A stretch of 64,000 bases of DNA from Anaeromyxobacter diazotrophicus (GCF_013340205.1 NZ_BJTG01000005.1:372001-436000); one strand, 5' to 3'. Counted from the first letter of the stretch, positions 26,460-35,831 are shown. The notes: generated by a model from the sequence alone, not told the origin. Program-made: numbers and translations.

Positions 26460-27538
26460 GCGCGCCCGCCGCGGAGCCGCTCGTCCTCGCCGTGAACCCG
26501 GGCGCCGGCTCGACCAAGCTCGCCCTCTTCCGCGGCGAGCACGAGCTGGTGGAGACGACGCTGCGCCACGCCGAGGAGGAGCTGCGGCGCTTCGCCCGCG
26601 TGGGCGACGAGCTCCCCTGGCGGCTCGCGGCGGCGCGCGGGTGGCTCGCCGGCCAGGCGCTCCGGCCCGGCGCGCTCGCGGCGGTGGTGGGGCGGGGCGG
26701 CCTCTTCAAGCCGGTCGCGAGCGGCACCTACCTCGTGGACGAGGCCATGCTGGCCGAGGCGGCGCGCGCCGCCCGCGGCGAGCACGCCGCCAACCTGGGC
26801 GCGCCGCTCTCGCACGCGCTCGCGGCCGAGCACGGCTGCCCCGCCTTCGTGGTGGACCCGGTCTCGGTGGACGAGCTCGCGCCGGTGGCGCGCTACTCCG
26901 GGCTGGCCGGCATCGAGCGGACGAGCCTCTGCCACGCGCTCAACATGCGGGCGGTGGCGCGCCGGCACGCCGCGGCCGGCGGGCGGCGCCTCGAGGAGCT
27001 GCGGCTGGTGGTGGCGCACCTCGGCACCGGCGCCTCGCTCTGCGCGCTCGAGGGCGGGCGGATGGTGGACGTCGTGAACCCGATGGACGAGGGCCCGTTC
27101 TCGGGCGACCGCGCGGGCGGGCTCCCCGCCACCGCGCTCCTCGCGCTGGCCTCCGCGCCGGGCGCCGACCTGGCCGCGCTGCGGCGGCGGCTGTTCGGCG
27201 ACGGCGGGCTCTTCTCCTACCTCGGCACGCGCGACGTGCGCGAGGCGGCGGCGCGCGCCGCGGCGGGCGACGCGCGGGCCGGGGAGGTGCTGGCGGCGAT
27301 GGCCTACCAGCTCGCGAAGGCGATCGGCGAGATGGCGGTGGCGCTGGCGGGCCGGGTGGACGCGGTGCTGCTCACCGGCGGCGCGGCGCGCTGCGAGCCG
27401 CTCGTCGAGGCGGTGAGGGCGCGGGCGGCCTTCGTCGCGCCGGTGATCACCTACCCGGGCGAGGACGAGCTGCGCGCGCTGGCGGAGGCGGCGCGCCGCG
27501 CGCTCACCGGGGAGGAGCCGGCGCGGCGTTACGGCTGA
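26456..27538 (+). CDS. buk: butyrate kinase
   Basis: A 360-residue enzyme of the acetate/butyrate kinase (ASKHA) family, which makes ATP from acyl phosphate. Features: LAVNPGAGSTKLALF at residues ~9-23 (first phosphate motif), VSVDELAPVARYSGL, AHLGTGASLCALEGGRMVD (second motif), NPMDEGPFSGDRAGGLP, and LLTGGAARCEPLVE. These are typical of Buk, not AckA. The GTG start overlaps the ptb stop. The 3' end overlaps the convergent DedA gene by 35 bp. It is the last gene of the operon starting at 23223. Confidence 0.9.
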   Translation: MSAPAAEPLVLAVNPGAGSTKLALFRGEHELVETTLRHAEEELRRFARVGDELPWRLAAARGWLAGQALRPGALAAVVGRGGLFKPVASGTYLVDEAMLAEAARAARGEHAANLGAPLSHALAAEHGCPAFVVDPVSVDELAPVARYSGLAGIERTSLCHALNMRAVARRHAAAGGRRLEELRLVVAHLGTGASLCALEGGRMVDVVNPMDEGPFSGDRAGGLPATALLALASAPGADLAALRRRLFGDGGLFSYLGTRDVREAAARAAAGDARAGEVLAAMAYQLAKAIGEMAVALAGRVDAVLLTGGAARCEPLVEAVRARAAFVAPVITYPGEDELRALAEAARRALTGEEPARRYG

Positions 27539-28121
27539 CCGCGCGCCCCCGCTGCCACTTCACCAGCACCACCACCGCCGCCGCGACGATCGCCCCCACC
27601 AGCACGAGCAGCTCCGCCTCGTGCACGCGCTTCTTCACCTCCTCGAGGTGCGCGGCGAAGAAGTAGCCGAGCGACACCACCAGCGGCACCGAGAGCAGGG
27701 CCGAGCAGGCGTCGGCGAGCACGAAGGTGCGCGGGCGGACGCCGTGCAGCGCGGCCAGCGCGTAGGCGGCGAGCCGCAGGCCCGAGAGGTGGCGGGCGAC
27801 GACGATGGTGAGGAAGGCGTGCCGGTCGAAGTGCCGGTCGAGCACCGCGCGCCGCGCCGGGGTGAGCACCCGCGCCACCGCCCGCCGCTCGAGCAGCCGC
27901 GGCCCCTGCTGGCGGGCGAGGTGGAAGAAGAACGCGTCCCCGGCGACGATCCCGACGTACGCGGCCGCCATGGCGAACGGGAGCCAGAGCGGGCCCCGGC
28001 GCGCCAGGTAGCCGGCGGTGAGCTGGACGAGCTCCTCGGGGACCGGGAAGCCGAGCCCGCCCAGCGTGAGCAGGCCGGCGATGGCGAGGTAGCCGAAGTG
28101 GGTGAGGAGCCGGAGCAGCAC
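27504..28121 (-). CDS. DedA/SNARE-associated family membrane protein
   Basis: A 205-residue inner membrane protein of the DedA (VTT) family. Family marks: GLGFPVPEELVQLTAGYLARRG near residues 20-42, AYVGIVAGDAFFFHLARQQG, and FDRHAFLTIVVARHLSGLRLAAYALAAL (the arginine-rich motif following FxRH). DedA proteins are involved in undecaprenyl-phosphate or phospholipid translocation and membrane homeostasis. GTG 28121 gives the hydrophobic start LLRLLTHFGYLAI; upstream in-frame sequence is Pro/Arg-rich and not conserved in character. The 3' end overlaps the butyrate kinase gene by 35 bp in convergent orientation. Confidence 0.85.
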   Translation of the reverse strand: MLLRLLTHFGYLAIAGLLTLGGLGFPVPEELVQLTAGYLARRGPLWLPFAMAAAYVGIVAGDAFFFHLARQQGPRLLERRAVARVLTPARRAVLDRHFDRHAFLTIVVARHLSGLRLAAYALAALHGVRPRTFVLADACSALLSVPLVVSLGYFFAAHLEEVKKRVHEAELLVLVGAIVAAAVVVLVKWQRGRAVSRNAAPAPPR

Positions 28122-28437
28122 CGCCGGAAGGATAGGCCTGCGCGTCCGCGGCGTCGCGGGTTCGATGGAGACAACCAGCGGGCGGCGGCGACCCGGCTCG
28201 TGGCCACCGCCGCCCGCTGACCCGAACCGTGCCCGGCTCGCAACCCGGCTCGTGGCCGCGAGGGGACAGCGCGAGCGATGCCCTCCGGGTTCGCAAGACG
28301 CGGGCCAGCGGGAGATCCACAGGGGCGGCGCGGCGGTAGGCGCCGGAGGGGGGCGCGCGCCGGGCTCCACCGCAAGGAACTTCGAGGCGGAGCGGGGTCG
28401 CTTTCTAAAGGAACCTGCCAGCGTACCTCGGCGGCCG
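28122..28437. other. intergenic region, 316 bp, upstream of dedA
   Basis: Non-coding gap between the dedA start and the end of the response regulator gene, both on the reverse strand. It should contain the dedA promoter and a terminator for the regulator gene. It holds a long inverted repeat (28177-28218) and a direct repeat, ACCCGGCTCGTGGCC, seen at about 28191 and 28242. Confidence 0.5.
28177..28218. repeat. 12-bp perfect inverted repeat with 18-base loop
   Basis: AGCGGGCGGCGG (28177-28188) is exactly complementary to CCGCCGCCCGCT (28207-28218). No T-run follows. It lies about 55 bp upstream of dedA. The role is unknown; a regulatory hairpin or a remnant of a dispersed repeat are both possible. 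Confidence 0.5.
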
Positions 28438-29826
28438 TCAGTCCCAGCGCGACAGGTCGATGCCGTAGTCGGCGATCTTCTTCAGCACGGTCGGGTAGGA
28501 GACGCCCATCCAGCGGGCGACCTGGCTGCGGTTTCCCTTCGCTCGATCGAGGAGCCCCGCCAGGTAGGCGCGCTCCATCTCCTCGAGGGTGGGCGGCTCG
28601 CCGGCCTCGGGGGGCGCGGGGGCGTCCGGGCGCGGCCGCGCCTCGTCGCGCAGCAGCACCGCCTCCGGCGAGAGGGTGTCGCCGGTCTCGAGGATGACCC
28701 CGCGCTCCACCACGTTGCGCAGCTCGCGCACGTTGCCCGGGAACGGGTAGGCGAGCAGGCGGCGCTCGGTCTCGGGCGCGAGCCCGCGGATCTCCTTGCC
28801 GGCGCGCGACGCCAGCTCCGCGAGGAAGAAGCGCGCCAGCGGCAGCACGTCCTCCGGCCGCTCGCGGAGCGGCGGGATGTGGATGTGGAACACGTCGAGC
28901 CGGTGGAAGAGGTCGAGCCTGAACCCGCCGTCCGCCACCGCCGCCTGGAGGTCGCGGTGGGTGGCCGAGACGAAGCGGACGTCCGCGCCCAGGTCGCGCG
29001 TGCCGCCGAGGCGCCGGAACACCTGCGTCTCGAGCACCTTGAGCAGCTTCGCCTGGGTGGCGAGCGGCATGTCGCCCACCTCGTCGAGGAAGACGGTGCC
29101 GCCCTCCGCCTGCTCGAGCAGGCCCGGCTTGGCGCGCTTCGCGTCGGTGAAGGCGCCGCGCTCGTGCCCGAACAGCTCCGCCTCGAGCAGGGTCTCCGGG
29201 ATGGCGGCGCAGTTGAGCTCGACGAAGGGCGCCTCGCTCCGCTGCGCCGTGCGCAGGTGGAGCAGGCGCGCCACGAGCTCCTTCCCGGTGCCGCTCTCGC
29301 CCTCGATGAGCACGGTGGTGTCGGGCGAGGCGGCCACCTTCTCCGCCAGCTCGACCACCCGCCGCATCGCGGCCGACTCGCCGAGGCACAGGCCGCGCTC
29401 CACCCGCCGCCGCGCCGTGCCGGAGAAGCCGTCCGCGCGGCGCCGAAGCCGCCGCGCCTCCAGCGCCCGCTTCACGGTGAGGACGAGCGCCGGGAGCTGG
29501 ATGGGCTTCGTCAGGTAGTCGAAGGCGCCGAGCTTCACCGCCTGGACGGCGTTCTCGATCTCGCCGTAGGCGGTGGCCATCACCACCAGCGGCTCGTCGC
29601 CGTGCCCGTCGGCGCGCAGCCGCTCCAGCACGGCCAGCCCGTCGGCGTCGGGGAGGTTCCGGTCGAGGACCACCACCTCGGGCCGGAGCTCGCGCGCGAG
29701 CGCCAGCCCCTCGCCGGCCGAGGCGGCGCTGCGCGCCTCGAACCCCTCGGCGGCGAGCGCGGCCTGCGCCACCACCCGGAACGTCTTCTCGTCGTCGATG
29801 ACGAGGATCTTGGCGGGAGGGCTCAC
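28438..29826 (-). CDS. sigma-54-dependent response regulator (NtrC family)
   Basis: A 462-residue transcription activator. A receiver domain (residues ~6-120) has the phospho-acceptor Asp in VVVLDRNLPDADGL and the Lys in YLTKPIQL. The AAA+ domain (~150-375) has Walker A GESGTGKE, Walker B GGTVFLDEVG, and the sigma-54 contact loop GAFTDA in place of GAFTGA. The Fis-type helix-turn-helix is at the C-terminus (GNRSQVARWMGVSYPTVLKK). It is co-transcribed with the histidine kinase: its GTG overlaps the kinase stop. The pair is divergent from the nitric oxide reductase gene, so it could control that gene, but this is positional inference only. Confidence 0.93.
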   Translation of the reverse strand: MSPPAKILVIDDEKTFRVVAQAALAAEGFEARSAASAGEGLALARELRPEVVVLDRNLPDADGLAVLERLRADGHGDEPLVVMATAYGEIENAVQAVKLGAFDYLTKPIQLPALVLTVKRALEARRLRRRADGFSGTARRRVERGLCLGESAAMRRVVELAEKVAASPDTTVLIEGESGTGKELVARLLHLRTAQRSEAPFVELNCAAIPETLLEAELFGHERGAFTDAKRAKPGLLEQAEGGTVFLDEVGDMPLATQAKLLKVLETQVFRRLGGTRDLGADVRFVSATHRDLQAAVADGGFRLDLFHRLDVFHIHIPPLRERPEDVLPLARFFLAELASRAGKEIRGLAPETERRLLAYPFPGNVRELRNVVERGVILETGDTLSPEAVLLRDEARPRPDAPAPPEAGEPPTLEEMERAYLAGLLDRAKGNRSQVARWMGVSYPTVLKKIADYGIDLSRWD

Positions 29827-31463
29827 GGCGGGCTCCAGGTGGCGGCGGACCGCCGGGCGAGGGGGAGGGTGCGCGTGAGCGGCAGCGCGACGCGCATCAC
29901 CGTGCCGCCGCCCTCGCGGTCGGCCGCCTCCAGGCGGCCGCCGTGCGCCTCGACCACCCGGCGCGCGATGGCGAGCCCGAGGCCGGTGCCGGTGCGCTTC
30001 GTCGTCACGAACGGCTCGAAGAGGCGGGCGCGCACCTCGGCCGGCAGGCCCGGGCCGCGGTCGGCCACCTCGACCACCGCCTCGCGCCCGCGCTGCGAGA
30101 GCCCGAGCTCCAGCCGCCGCTCGCGGGCCGGCGCCGCCTCGCCGAGCGGCTCGCCGAAGGCGCCCGGGCCCATCGCCTCGAGCCCGTTCCGCACCAGGTT
30201 GGAGAGGGCGCCGAGGAGCTTCTGGGCGTCCCCCCGCACCTCCACCGGGCCCGGGCCGGAGGGCAGCGCGACCGCCACCTCGGCCCTGCAGTCGTGGGCG
30301 AGATCGGCGCTGAGCGCGGCGGCCCGCCGGCACAGGTCGGCGAGGTCCACCTCGCCGAGATCGAGCCGGGGCGGGGCGGCGAAGAGCGTGAGGTCGTCGG
30401 CGACGCCCTTGAGGCGCGCCAGCTCGGAGCGCGCCTGCGCGTGCACCTCCGTCACCGCGGCGGGCGGGGCGCGCCCCTGCGCGAGCAGGTCGAGCGCCAC
30501 CGACAGCCCGTTGAGCGAGTTCTTCACCTCGTGGGCGATGGCGGCGGCGGTCTTGCCCATGGCGGCGAGCTCGCCCTGGCGGCCCAGCTCCACCTCGGCG
30601 CGCTCGAGCCGCCCGATGGCGACCGCCAGCGCCGCCCCCACCACCACCGCCAGGAGGAGCGCCCCCGCCACGATGGCGATGAGCGTCCGCAGGGACTCCC
30701 ACACGGCGGCCTCGAGCCGCGAGGCGGGCTCCGCCAGGCGCAGCAGGAGCGGGCGGTCGCCGAGCGGCGCCTCGGTGACGAGCCAGCGGCTCCCGTCCTG
30801 CGCCTCCACCCAGCGCTGCCCGCCGCCCGCGGCGAGGTCGGGGCGGGCGGTGCCCGCCTGCGCCACCCGGACGGGCGCGCCGGCGCGCGAGCTCTCGACG
30901 AGCAGCGCGAAGCCGCCCCGCCGGACCGCCCGCAGGACGCCCTCGCCGAACAGGTCGCGGCTCTGCGTGCTCACCTGCCCGACGATGGCCCCGCGCCCGG
31001 CGATCGGCGCCGCGACCTGCAGCGCGCCTTCCCGGTAGGCGAGCACCGTGCCCCCCTCGCCCCGCGCCTCGCCGAGGAGCTTGGCGGCGGGTCCGGAGAG
31101 CGCCGCCCCCTGCGGCTCCGCCCAGAGCACCTCGCCGCGCTCGCCGAGGATGAAGATGGCGGCCGAGAAGAGGGTGGTGTCGCGCCGCGCGATCCGCAGC
31201 ACGCGCTTCTCCGGCTCCAGGTTCTGGTCGGCGAGGTCCACCTCGGCCAGCTTGGAGAGGCGCTGCATCTCGGACACGAGCCGCCCCACCTCGTCGTCGA
31301 GGAGCCGCGCCTGCAGCGAGACGAGCAGCGCCTGGCGGTCGGCCAGGGCCGCCAGCGCGGCGGCGCGGTAGCGCGTGAGGAGGAGCCCGCCGGTCGCCCC
31401 CACCGCCACCGCCGCGAAGAGCGTCAGCGCGAGGACGAGGTAGCCGGGGCGGAGGCGGGGCAC
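29823..31463 (-). CDS. sensor histidine kinase
   Basis: A 546-residue membrane sensor. Helix 1 is about residues 8-30, then an extracytoplasmic sensor domain of ~220 residues resembling a Cache-type fold (FILGERGEVLWAEPQG), then helix 2 (~252-275). The H-box AIAHEVKNSLNGL has the phospho-acceptor His near residue 312. The ATPase domain has an N-box NLVRNGLEAM, then DRGPGLP, and TGTGLGLAIARRVVEAHGG. The start is GTG. It forms an operon with the sigma-54 response regulator immediately downstream (4-bp overlap). The stimulus is unknown; divergence from the nitric oxide reductase hints at a nitrogen-oxide or redox signal. Confidence 0.9.
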   Translation of the reverse strand: MPRLRPGYLVLALTLFAAVAVGATGGLLLTRYRAAALAALADRQALLVSLQARLLDDEVGRLVSEMQRLSKLAEVDLADQNLEPEKRVLRIARRDTTLFSAAIFILGERGEVLWAEPQGAALSGPAAKLLGEARGEGGTVLAYREGALQVAAPIAGRGAIVGQVSTQSRDLFGEGVLRAVRRGGFALLVESSRAGAPVRVAQAGTARPDLAAGGGQRWVEAQDGSRWLVTEAPLGDRPLLLRLAEPASRLEAAVWESLRTLIAIVAGALLLAVVVGAALAVAIGRLERAEVELGRQGELAAMGKTAAAIAHEVKNSLNGLSVALDLLAQGRAPPAAVTEVHAQARSELARLKGVADDLTLFAAPPRLDLGEVDLADLCRRAAALSADLAHDCRAEVAVALPSGPGPVEVRGDAQKLLGALSNLVRNGLEAMGPGAFGEPLGEAAPARERRLELGLSQRGREAVVEVADRGPGLPAEVRARLFEPFVTTKRTGTGLGLAIARRVVEAHGGRLEAADREGGGTVMRVALPLTRTLPLARRSAATWSPP

Positions 31464-31570
31464 GCCCCCATTGTATCGGCCTGGTCGCGAGAGGCCGAGG
31501 GTTCGTCCTCGGCGGGGCGCCCCCTCTGGACGCCCTGGCGCGGGCGCCGGGCGTAGTAAGCGGGACCTCC

Positions 31571-33901
31571 ATGAGCGACGGCGATCTGGAGCGGCGGCCT
31601 CTCTCCCCCTGGTGGCGCCACGGCGTCATCCTGGTCATGATCTTCGGCTTCTCCGGGCTGGGGGTCGTGACCGCCCTCACCTACCGCGACGCGCCGCCCA
31701 TCCCCGGGCGCGTGGTCGATCCGGCCGGGGACCTGCTCTTCACCGGCGAGGAGGTGGAGCAGGGCCAGGAGATCTTCTTCAAGCACGGCCTCATGGAGCA
31801 CGGGACGCTGTGGGGCCACGGCGCCTACCTCGGGCCGGACTACACGGCCGAGTACCTGCACCGGGAGGTGGAGATCGCGCGCGACGGCGTGGCGCGGAGC
31901 CGCTACGGCCAGCCCTTCGCCGCGCTCCCGGCCGACGCGCAGCTCCTCGTGAGCGGCGCGACGCAGGCGGAGCTCAAGGCGAACCGGTACGACCCCGCGA
32001 CCGGCGCGCTCGTCTTCTCGCAGGGCGAGGCGGACGCCTTCCGGCAGCTCGAGGCCTACTGGGCCGACTACTTCTCCGCTCCCAACCGGGCGCCCGGGCT
32101 GCCGGCGAAGACCATCGCCGACGCGACCGAGCTGCGGCGCCTCAACGCCTTCTTCTCCTGGGCGACCTGGGCCACGGTGACGAACCGCCCGGGCAAGGCC
32201 TACACCTACACGAACAACTGGCCGTACGACCCGGAGGCGGGCAACCACCCCTCCACCGAGGCGTACGTGTGGAGCGCGCTCAGCCTGGTGTCGCTCCTCG
32301 GCGGGCTCGGGCTCGTGCTGCTCATCTTCGGCAAGTACCACTTCCTCGGCTGGCACGGCGAGGAGGCGGACGCGCCGCCCTCGCGGCCCGCGCGCGCCGC
32401 CGTGTTGCTCACGCCGAGCCAGCGCGCGGTCGGGAAGTACCTGGCGGTGGTGGCGGTGCTCTTCCTCCTGCAGACGCTGGTGGGCGGCGGGCTCGCGCAC
32501 TACCGGGTCGAGCCGTTCTCGTTCTACGGCCTCGACGCGGTCGCCCGCCTCTTCCCCTACCACCTGCTCCGCACCTTCCACCTCCAGCTCGCCATCTTCT
32601 GGATCGCGACCGCGTGGGTGGCGGGCGGGCTCTTCCTCGCGCCCTGGGCCGGCGGCGGCGAGCCGCCCCGCCAGAAGCTCGGCGTGGACGTGCTCTTCTG
32701 GGCGCTCGTGGTCGTGGTCTTCGGCAGCCTCGGCGGCGAGGTCCTGAGCCTGGGCGGGCGGCTCGACCGCCTCTGGTTCTGGCTCGGCCACCAGGGCTCC
32801 GAGTACCTCGACCTGGGCCGCTTCTGGCAGCTCCTCCTGGCGGCGGGGCTCCTCTTCTGGCTCTTCCTCATGTTCCGGGCGCTCCGGCCCGCCATCCACA
32901 AGGAGGGCAAGGGCGAGATCTCGGCCCTCTTCCTCTACGCCGCCACCGCCATCCCGGTGTTCTACCTGCCGGCGCTCTTCTACGGGCCGCGCACCAACTT
33001 CGCGATCATCGACAACTGGCGCTTCTGGATCATCCACCTCTGGGTGGAGGGCTTCTTCGAGCTCTTCGCGACCGTGCTGGTCGCGATCATGTTCCGGCAC
33101 ATCGGGCTCGTCAGCACCCGCACCGCCACCCGGCTCGTCTACCTCGACGCCATCCTCTTCCTGGTGGGCGGCATCATGGGCACCGGGCACCACTGGTACT
33201 TCACCGGCCAGGGCACCCTCAACATGGGCCTCGCCGCCTGCTTCTCGGCGCTCGAGGTGGTGCCCCTCACGCTCCTCACGCTCGACGCCTCCGGCTTCAT
33301 CCAGCTCGGCAAGGGCACTTCCCGGCAAGCGTCGAGCGATCCCGACAACCTGGCCGCGAAGCAGAAGTGGGCCATCTACTTCTTCATCGCGGTGGGCGTC
33401 TGGAACTTCATCGGCGCCGGCATCTTCGGCTTCCTCATCAACACCCCCATCGTGAGCTACTACGAGGTCGGGACGGTGCTCACCGCCAACCACGGGCACG
33501 GCGCCATGTTCGGCGTGTTCGGCATGCTCGGCCTCGGCGTGCTGGTGTTCTGCCTGCGGGCGCTGCAGGGGGACGCCGCCTGGCGGACCACCGAGAAGTT
33601 CGTGCGCGTGGGCTACTGGGGGCTCAACGCCGGCCTCGCCCTCATGATGCTGGTGGATCTCTTCCCGGCCGGCGTGCTCCAGCTCTGGGACGTCCTCCAG
33701 CACGGCTACTGGCACGCCCGCCGGCTCGACTACGCGATGCAGGGGCTCTTCCACCGGCTGGAGTGGGCGCGCGCCGCCGGCGACACCGTGTTCCTCGTCC
33801 TGGGGGTCCTCCCCATCGCCGCCGGCACGCTGCGCGCCACGATCCTGCGGCCGCGAGGCGGCGAGGGGGCCGGGGAGACGCTGGCGCCCGGCCCGGGGTA
33901 G
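31571..33901 (+). CDS. norZ: quinol-dependent nitric oxide reductase (qNOR, NorZ type)
   Basis: A 776-residue inner membrane enzyme that reduces two NO to N2O with quinol. The first ~220 residues are the NorC-like periplasmic part, with helix 1 (17-37), GQEIFFKHGLMEHGTLWGHGAYLGPDYTAEY, and no CXXCH, as expected for qNOR. The rest is the NorB core of about 12 helices with the haem and FeB ligands in LLRTFHLQLAIFW, IIHLWVEGFFELFATV (His and Glu), GTGHHWYFTG and TANHGHGAMFGVFG. It is a single gene with no cytochrome norC partner, 108 bp from the divergent sensor kinase. It gives the organism NO detoxification or the NO step of denitrification; other denitrification genes are not in the window. 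Confidence 0.96.
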   Translation: MSDGDLERRPLSPWWRHGVILVMIFGFSGLGVVTALTYRDAPPIPGRVVDPAGDLLFTGEEVEQGQEIFFKHGLMEHGTLWGHGAYLGPDYTAEYLHREVEIARDGVARSRYGQPFAALPADAQLLVSGATQAELKANRYDPATGALVFSQGEADAFRQLEAYWADYFSAPNRAPGLPAKTIADATELRRLNAFFSWATWATVTNRPGKAYTYTNNWPYDPEAGNHPSTEAYVWSALSLVSLLGGLGLVLLIFGKYHFLGWHGEEADAPPSRPARAAVLLTPSQRAVGKYLAVVAVLFLLQTLVGGGLAHYRVEPFSFYGLDAVARLFPYHLLRTFHLQLAIFWIATAWVAGGLFLAPWAGGGEPPRQKLGVDVLFWALVVVVFGSLGGEVLSLGGRLDRLWFWLGHQGSEYLDLGRFWQLLLAAGLLFWLFLMFRALRPAIHKEGKGEISALFLYAATAIPVFYLPALFYGPRTNFAIIDNWRFWIIHLWVEGFFELFATVLVAIMFRHIGLVSTRTATRLVYLDAILFLVGGIMGTGHHWYFTGQGTLNMGLAACFSALEVVPLTLLTLDASGFIQLGKGTSRQASSDPDNLAAKQKWAIYFFIAVGVWNFIGAGIFGFLINTPIVSYYEVGTVLTANHGHGAMFGVFGMLGLGVLVFCLRALQGDAAWRTTEKFVRVGYWGLNAGLALMMLVDLFPAGVLQLWDVLQHGYWHARRLDYAMQGLFHRLEWARAAGDTVFLVLGVLPIAAGTLRATILRPRGGEGAGETLAPGPG

Positions 33902-34035
33902 CGGCCTCGGCGGGGCCTCGACCGGGCCCGAGGCGGCGGCGCCGGACGGCCCGCGCCGGATTCGGTTGCGCCCGCCTGCCGCGCTGCGCAAGATTGCGCT
34001 CGCGGGTGATTGATTCTGGAGTCAACGGAGGCGTG

Positions 34036-34839
34036 ATGGCCCTCAAGATCCTGGTGACCGCGAAGCGCGTCGAGGACCCCGAGTCGAAGATCCGCGTCCG
34101 GCCGGACGGCGCCGGGATCGTGACGGAGGGCGTGAACTACAAGGTGAATCCCTTCGACGAGATCGCGGTCGAGGAGGCGCTGCGCCTCAAGGAGAAGCAC
34201 GGCGGCGAGGTGGTGGTGGCCTCGATCGGCGGCGACAAGGCGATGACCGAGATCCGCGCCGCGCTGGCCATGGGCGCCGAGCGCGGGCTGCTCGTGCGGC
34301 ACGACGGGCCGCTCGACCCGGTGATCGTCTCGGCCATGCTGGCGAAGCTGGTCGAGCGCGAGAAGCCCGACCTCGTCATCCTGGGCAAGCAGTCCATCGA
34401 CGACGACCAGAACCAGACCGGCCAGTACCTGGCCGAGCGGCTCGGCTGGCCACAGGCCACCTTCGCCTCCAAGCACGACAGCCTGGAGAGCGAGGCGGAG
34501 CAGAAGAAGCAGCCCGGCCTCGCCCTCGCCGCCGACGGGAAGGCGCTCGCGGTGGTGCGCGAGGTGGACGGCGGCGTCGAGACGCTGGAGGTGGTGCTGC
34601 CGGCGGTGGTGACGACCGACCTGCGCCTCAACAAGCCGCGCTTCGCCTCGCTGCCCGGGATCATGAAGGCGAAGAAGAAGGAGGTGAAGGAGCTCCCGTC
34701 GGCCGAGCTGGGCGTGGACCTCGCGCCGAAGGTGGTGATCCGCAAGCTCTCCGAGCCCCCCAAGCGGCAGGGCGGGGTGAAGGTGGCGGACGTGAACGAG
34801 CTGTGGGCGAAGCTGCACGACGAGGCGAAGGTCCTCTAG
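34036..34839 (+). CDS. etfB: electron transfer flavoprotein beta subunit
   Basis: A 267-residue cytoplasmic protein. MALKILVTAKRVEDPESKIRV is the standard EtfB opening, and VNPFDEIAVEEALRLKEKHGGEVVVASIGG and LVILGKQSIDDDQNQTGQYLAERLGWPQ are hallmark stretches that bind AMP and contact partner dehydrogenases. With EtfA it carries electrons from acyl-CoA dehydrogenases to the quinone pool through ETF-quinone oxidoreductase. No bcd or fix genes are adjacent, so a bifurcating role is not supported by context. The etfA gene starts 25 bp downstream. Confidence 0.96.
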   Translation: MALKILVTAKRVEDPESKIRVRPDGAGIVTEGVNYKVNPFDEIAVEEALRLKEKHGGEVVVASIGGDKAMTEIRAALAMGAERGLLVRHDGPLDPVIVSAMLAKLVEREKPDLVILGKQSIDDDQNQTGQYLAERLGWPQATFASKHDSLESEAEQKKQPGLALAADGKALAVVREVDGGVETLEVVLPAVVTTDLRLNKPRFASLPGIMKAKKKEVKELPSAELGVDLAPKVVIRKLSEPPKRQGGVKVADVNELWAKLHDEAKVL

Positions 34840-34864
34840 CCGCGGCGCGAACGGAGATCACGAC

Positions 34865-35821
34865 ATGGCGAACGTCCTCATCGTGGCGGAGCAGCGCGGC
34901 GGCACCCTCAAGAAGGCCACCTACGCGGCGCTCGGCGCCGGCCAGGCGCTGGCGCGCCGCACGGGCGGCAAGCTCACCGCGCTCGTGCTGGGCCAGGGCG
35001 TCGGCGCGGCGGCGAAGGAGCTCCAGGCCTACGGCGACGTGCTCGTCGCCGACGGGCCGGCGCTGGAGCACGGTGTCGCCGACGCCTGCGCCCCGGTCAT
35101 CGCCGAGGCGGCGAAGCAGGTGCAGGCGACCTTCGTCGGCGCGGCCGCCACCGCCTTCGGCAAGGACGTCCTGCCGCGCGCGGCGGCGCGGCTCGGCGCG
35201 GCCACGGCGACCGAGGTGCTCGGCTTCGGCGGCGACGGCGCGCAGGTCACCTTCCGCCGGCCGATGTGGGCCGGCAACGTGCTGGCCGAGGTGGAGCTGG
35301 CGACGCCGGTGAAGGCGTTCACCGTCCGCGCCACCGAGTTCCCCGCCGCCGAGCGGGCGGCCGCGCCCGGCCAGGTCACCGCCGTCGGCGCCGGGGCCGA
35401 GACCGGCCGCACCCGCTTCGTCTCCTTCGAGGAGGTGAAGAGCGCGCGCCCCGAGCTCACCGAGGCGCGGGTGGTGGTCTCGGGCGGGCGCGGCACCAAG
35501 GGCGACTTCAAGGAGGTCGAGGCGCTCGCCGACGAGCTGGGCGCGGCGGTCGGCGCGAGCCGCGCCGCGGTGGACGCCGGCTGGGTGCCGAACGACTGGC
35601 AGGTGGGGCAGACGGGCAAGGTGGTCGCGCCCGAGCTCTACGTGGCGGCCGGCATCTCCGGCGCCATCCAGCACCTCGCCGGCATGAAGGGCTCGAAGGT
35701 GATCGTCGCCGTCAACAAGGACCCGGAGGCGCCCATCTTCCAGCTCGCCGACTACGGGCTGGTCGCCGACCTCTTCAAGGCGCTGCCGGAGCTGCGCGCG
35801 AAGGTGAAGGCGGCGAAGTGA
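34865..35821 (+). CDS. etfA: electron transfer flavoprotein alpha subunit
   Basis: A 318-residue FAD-binding subunit of ETF. The C-terminal FAD domain is clear: [27 protein letters not shown], then [36 protein letters not shown], then [24 protein letters not shown]. The length is the classical one, without an extra N-terminal ferredoxin. It is translated from ATG with GGAGAT upstream, in an operon with etfB. The following metallo-hydrolase gene starts 10 bp after the stop and is likely on the same transcript. Confidence 0.96.
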   Translation: MANVLIVAEQRGGTLKKATYAALGAGQALARRTGGKLTALVLGQGVGAAAKELQAYGDVLVADGPALEHGVADACAPVIAEAAKQVQATFVGAAATAFGKDVLPRAAARLGAATATEVLGFGGDGAQVTFRRPMWAGNVLAEVELATPVKAFTVRATEFPAAERAAAPGQVTAVGAGAETGRTRFVSFEEVKSARPELTEARVVVSGGRGTKGDFKEVEALADELGAAVGASRAAVDAGWVPNDWQVGQTGKVVAPELYVAAGISGAIQHLAGMKGSKVIVAVNKDPEAPIFQLADYGLVADLFKALPELRAKVKAAK

Positions 35822-35831
35822 GCGCCGCCTC

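Noticed and set aside
28438-29826. GAFTDA loop as a sign of an inactive sigma-54 activator
   Set aside because: GAFTDA occurs in many NtrC-family proteins that have all other motifs intact, so it is a common variant and not evidence of inactivity.
31464-31570. Sigma-54 promoter upstream of norZ
   Set aside because: TGGCGCGGGCGCCGGGC has a GG but no proper GC at -12 with the right spacing; the match is too weak to call.
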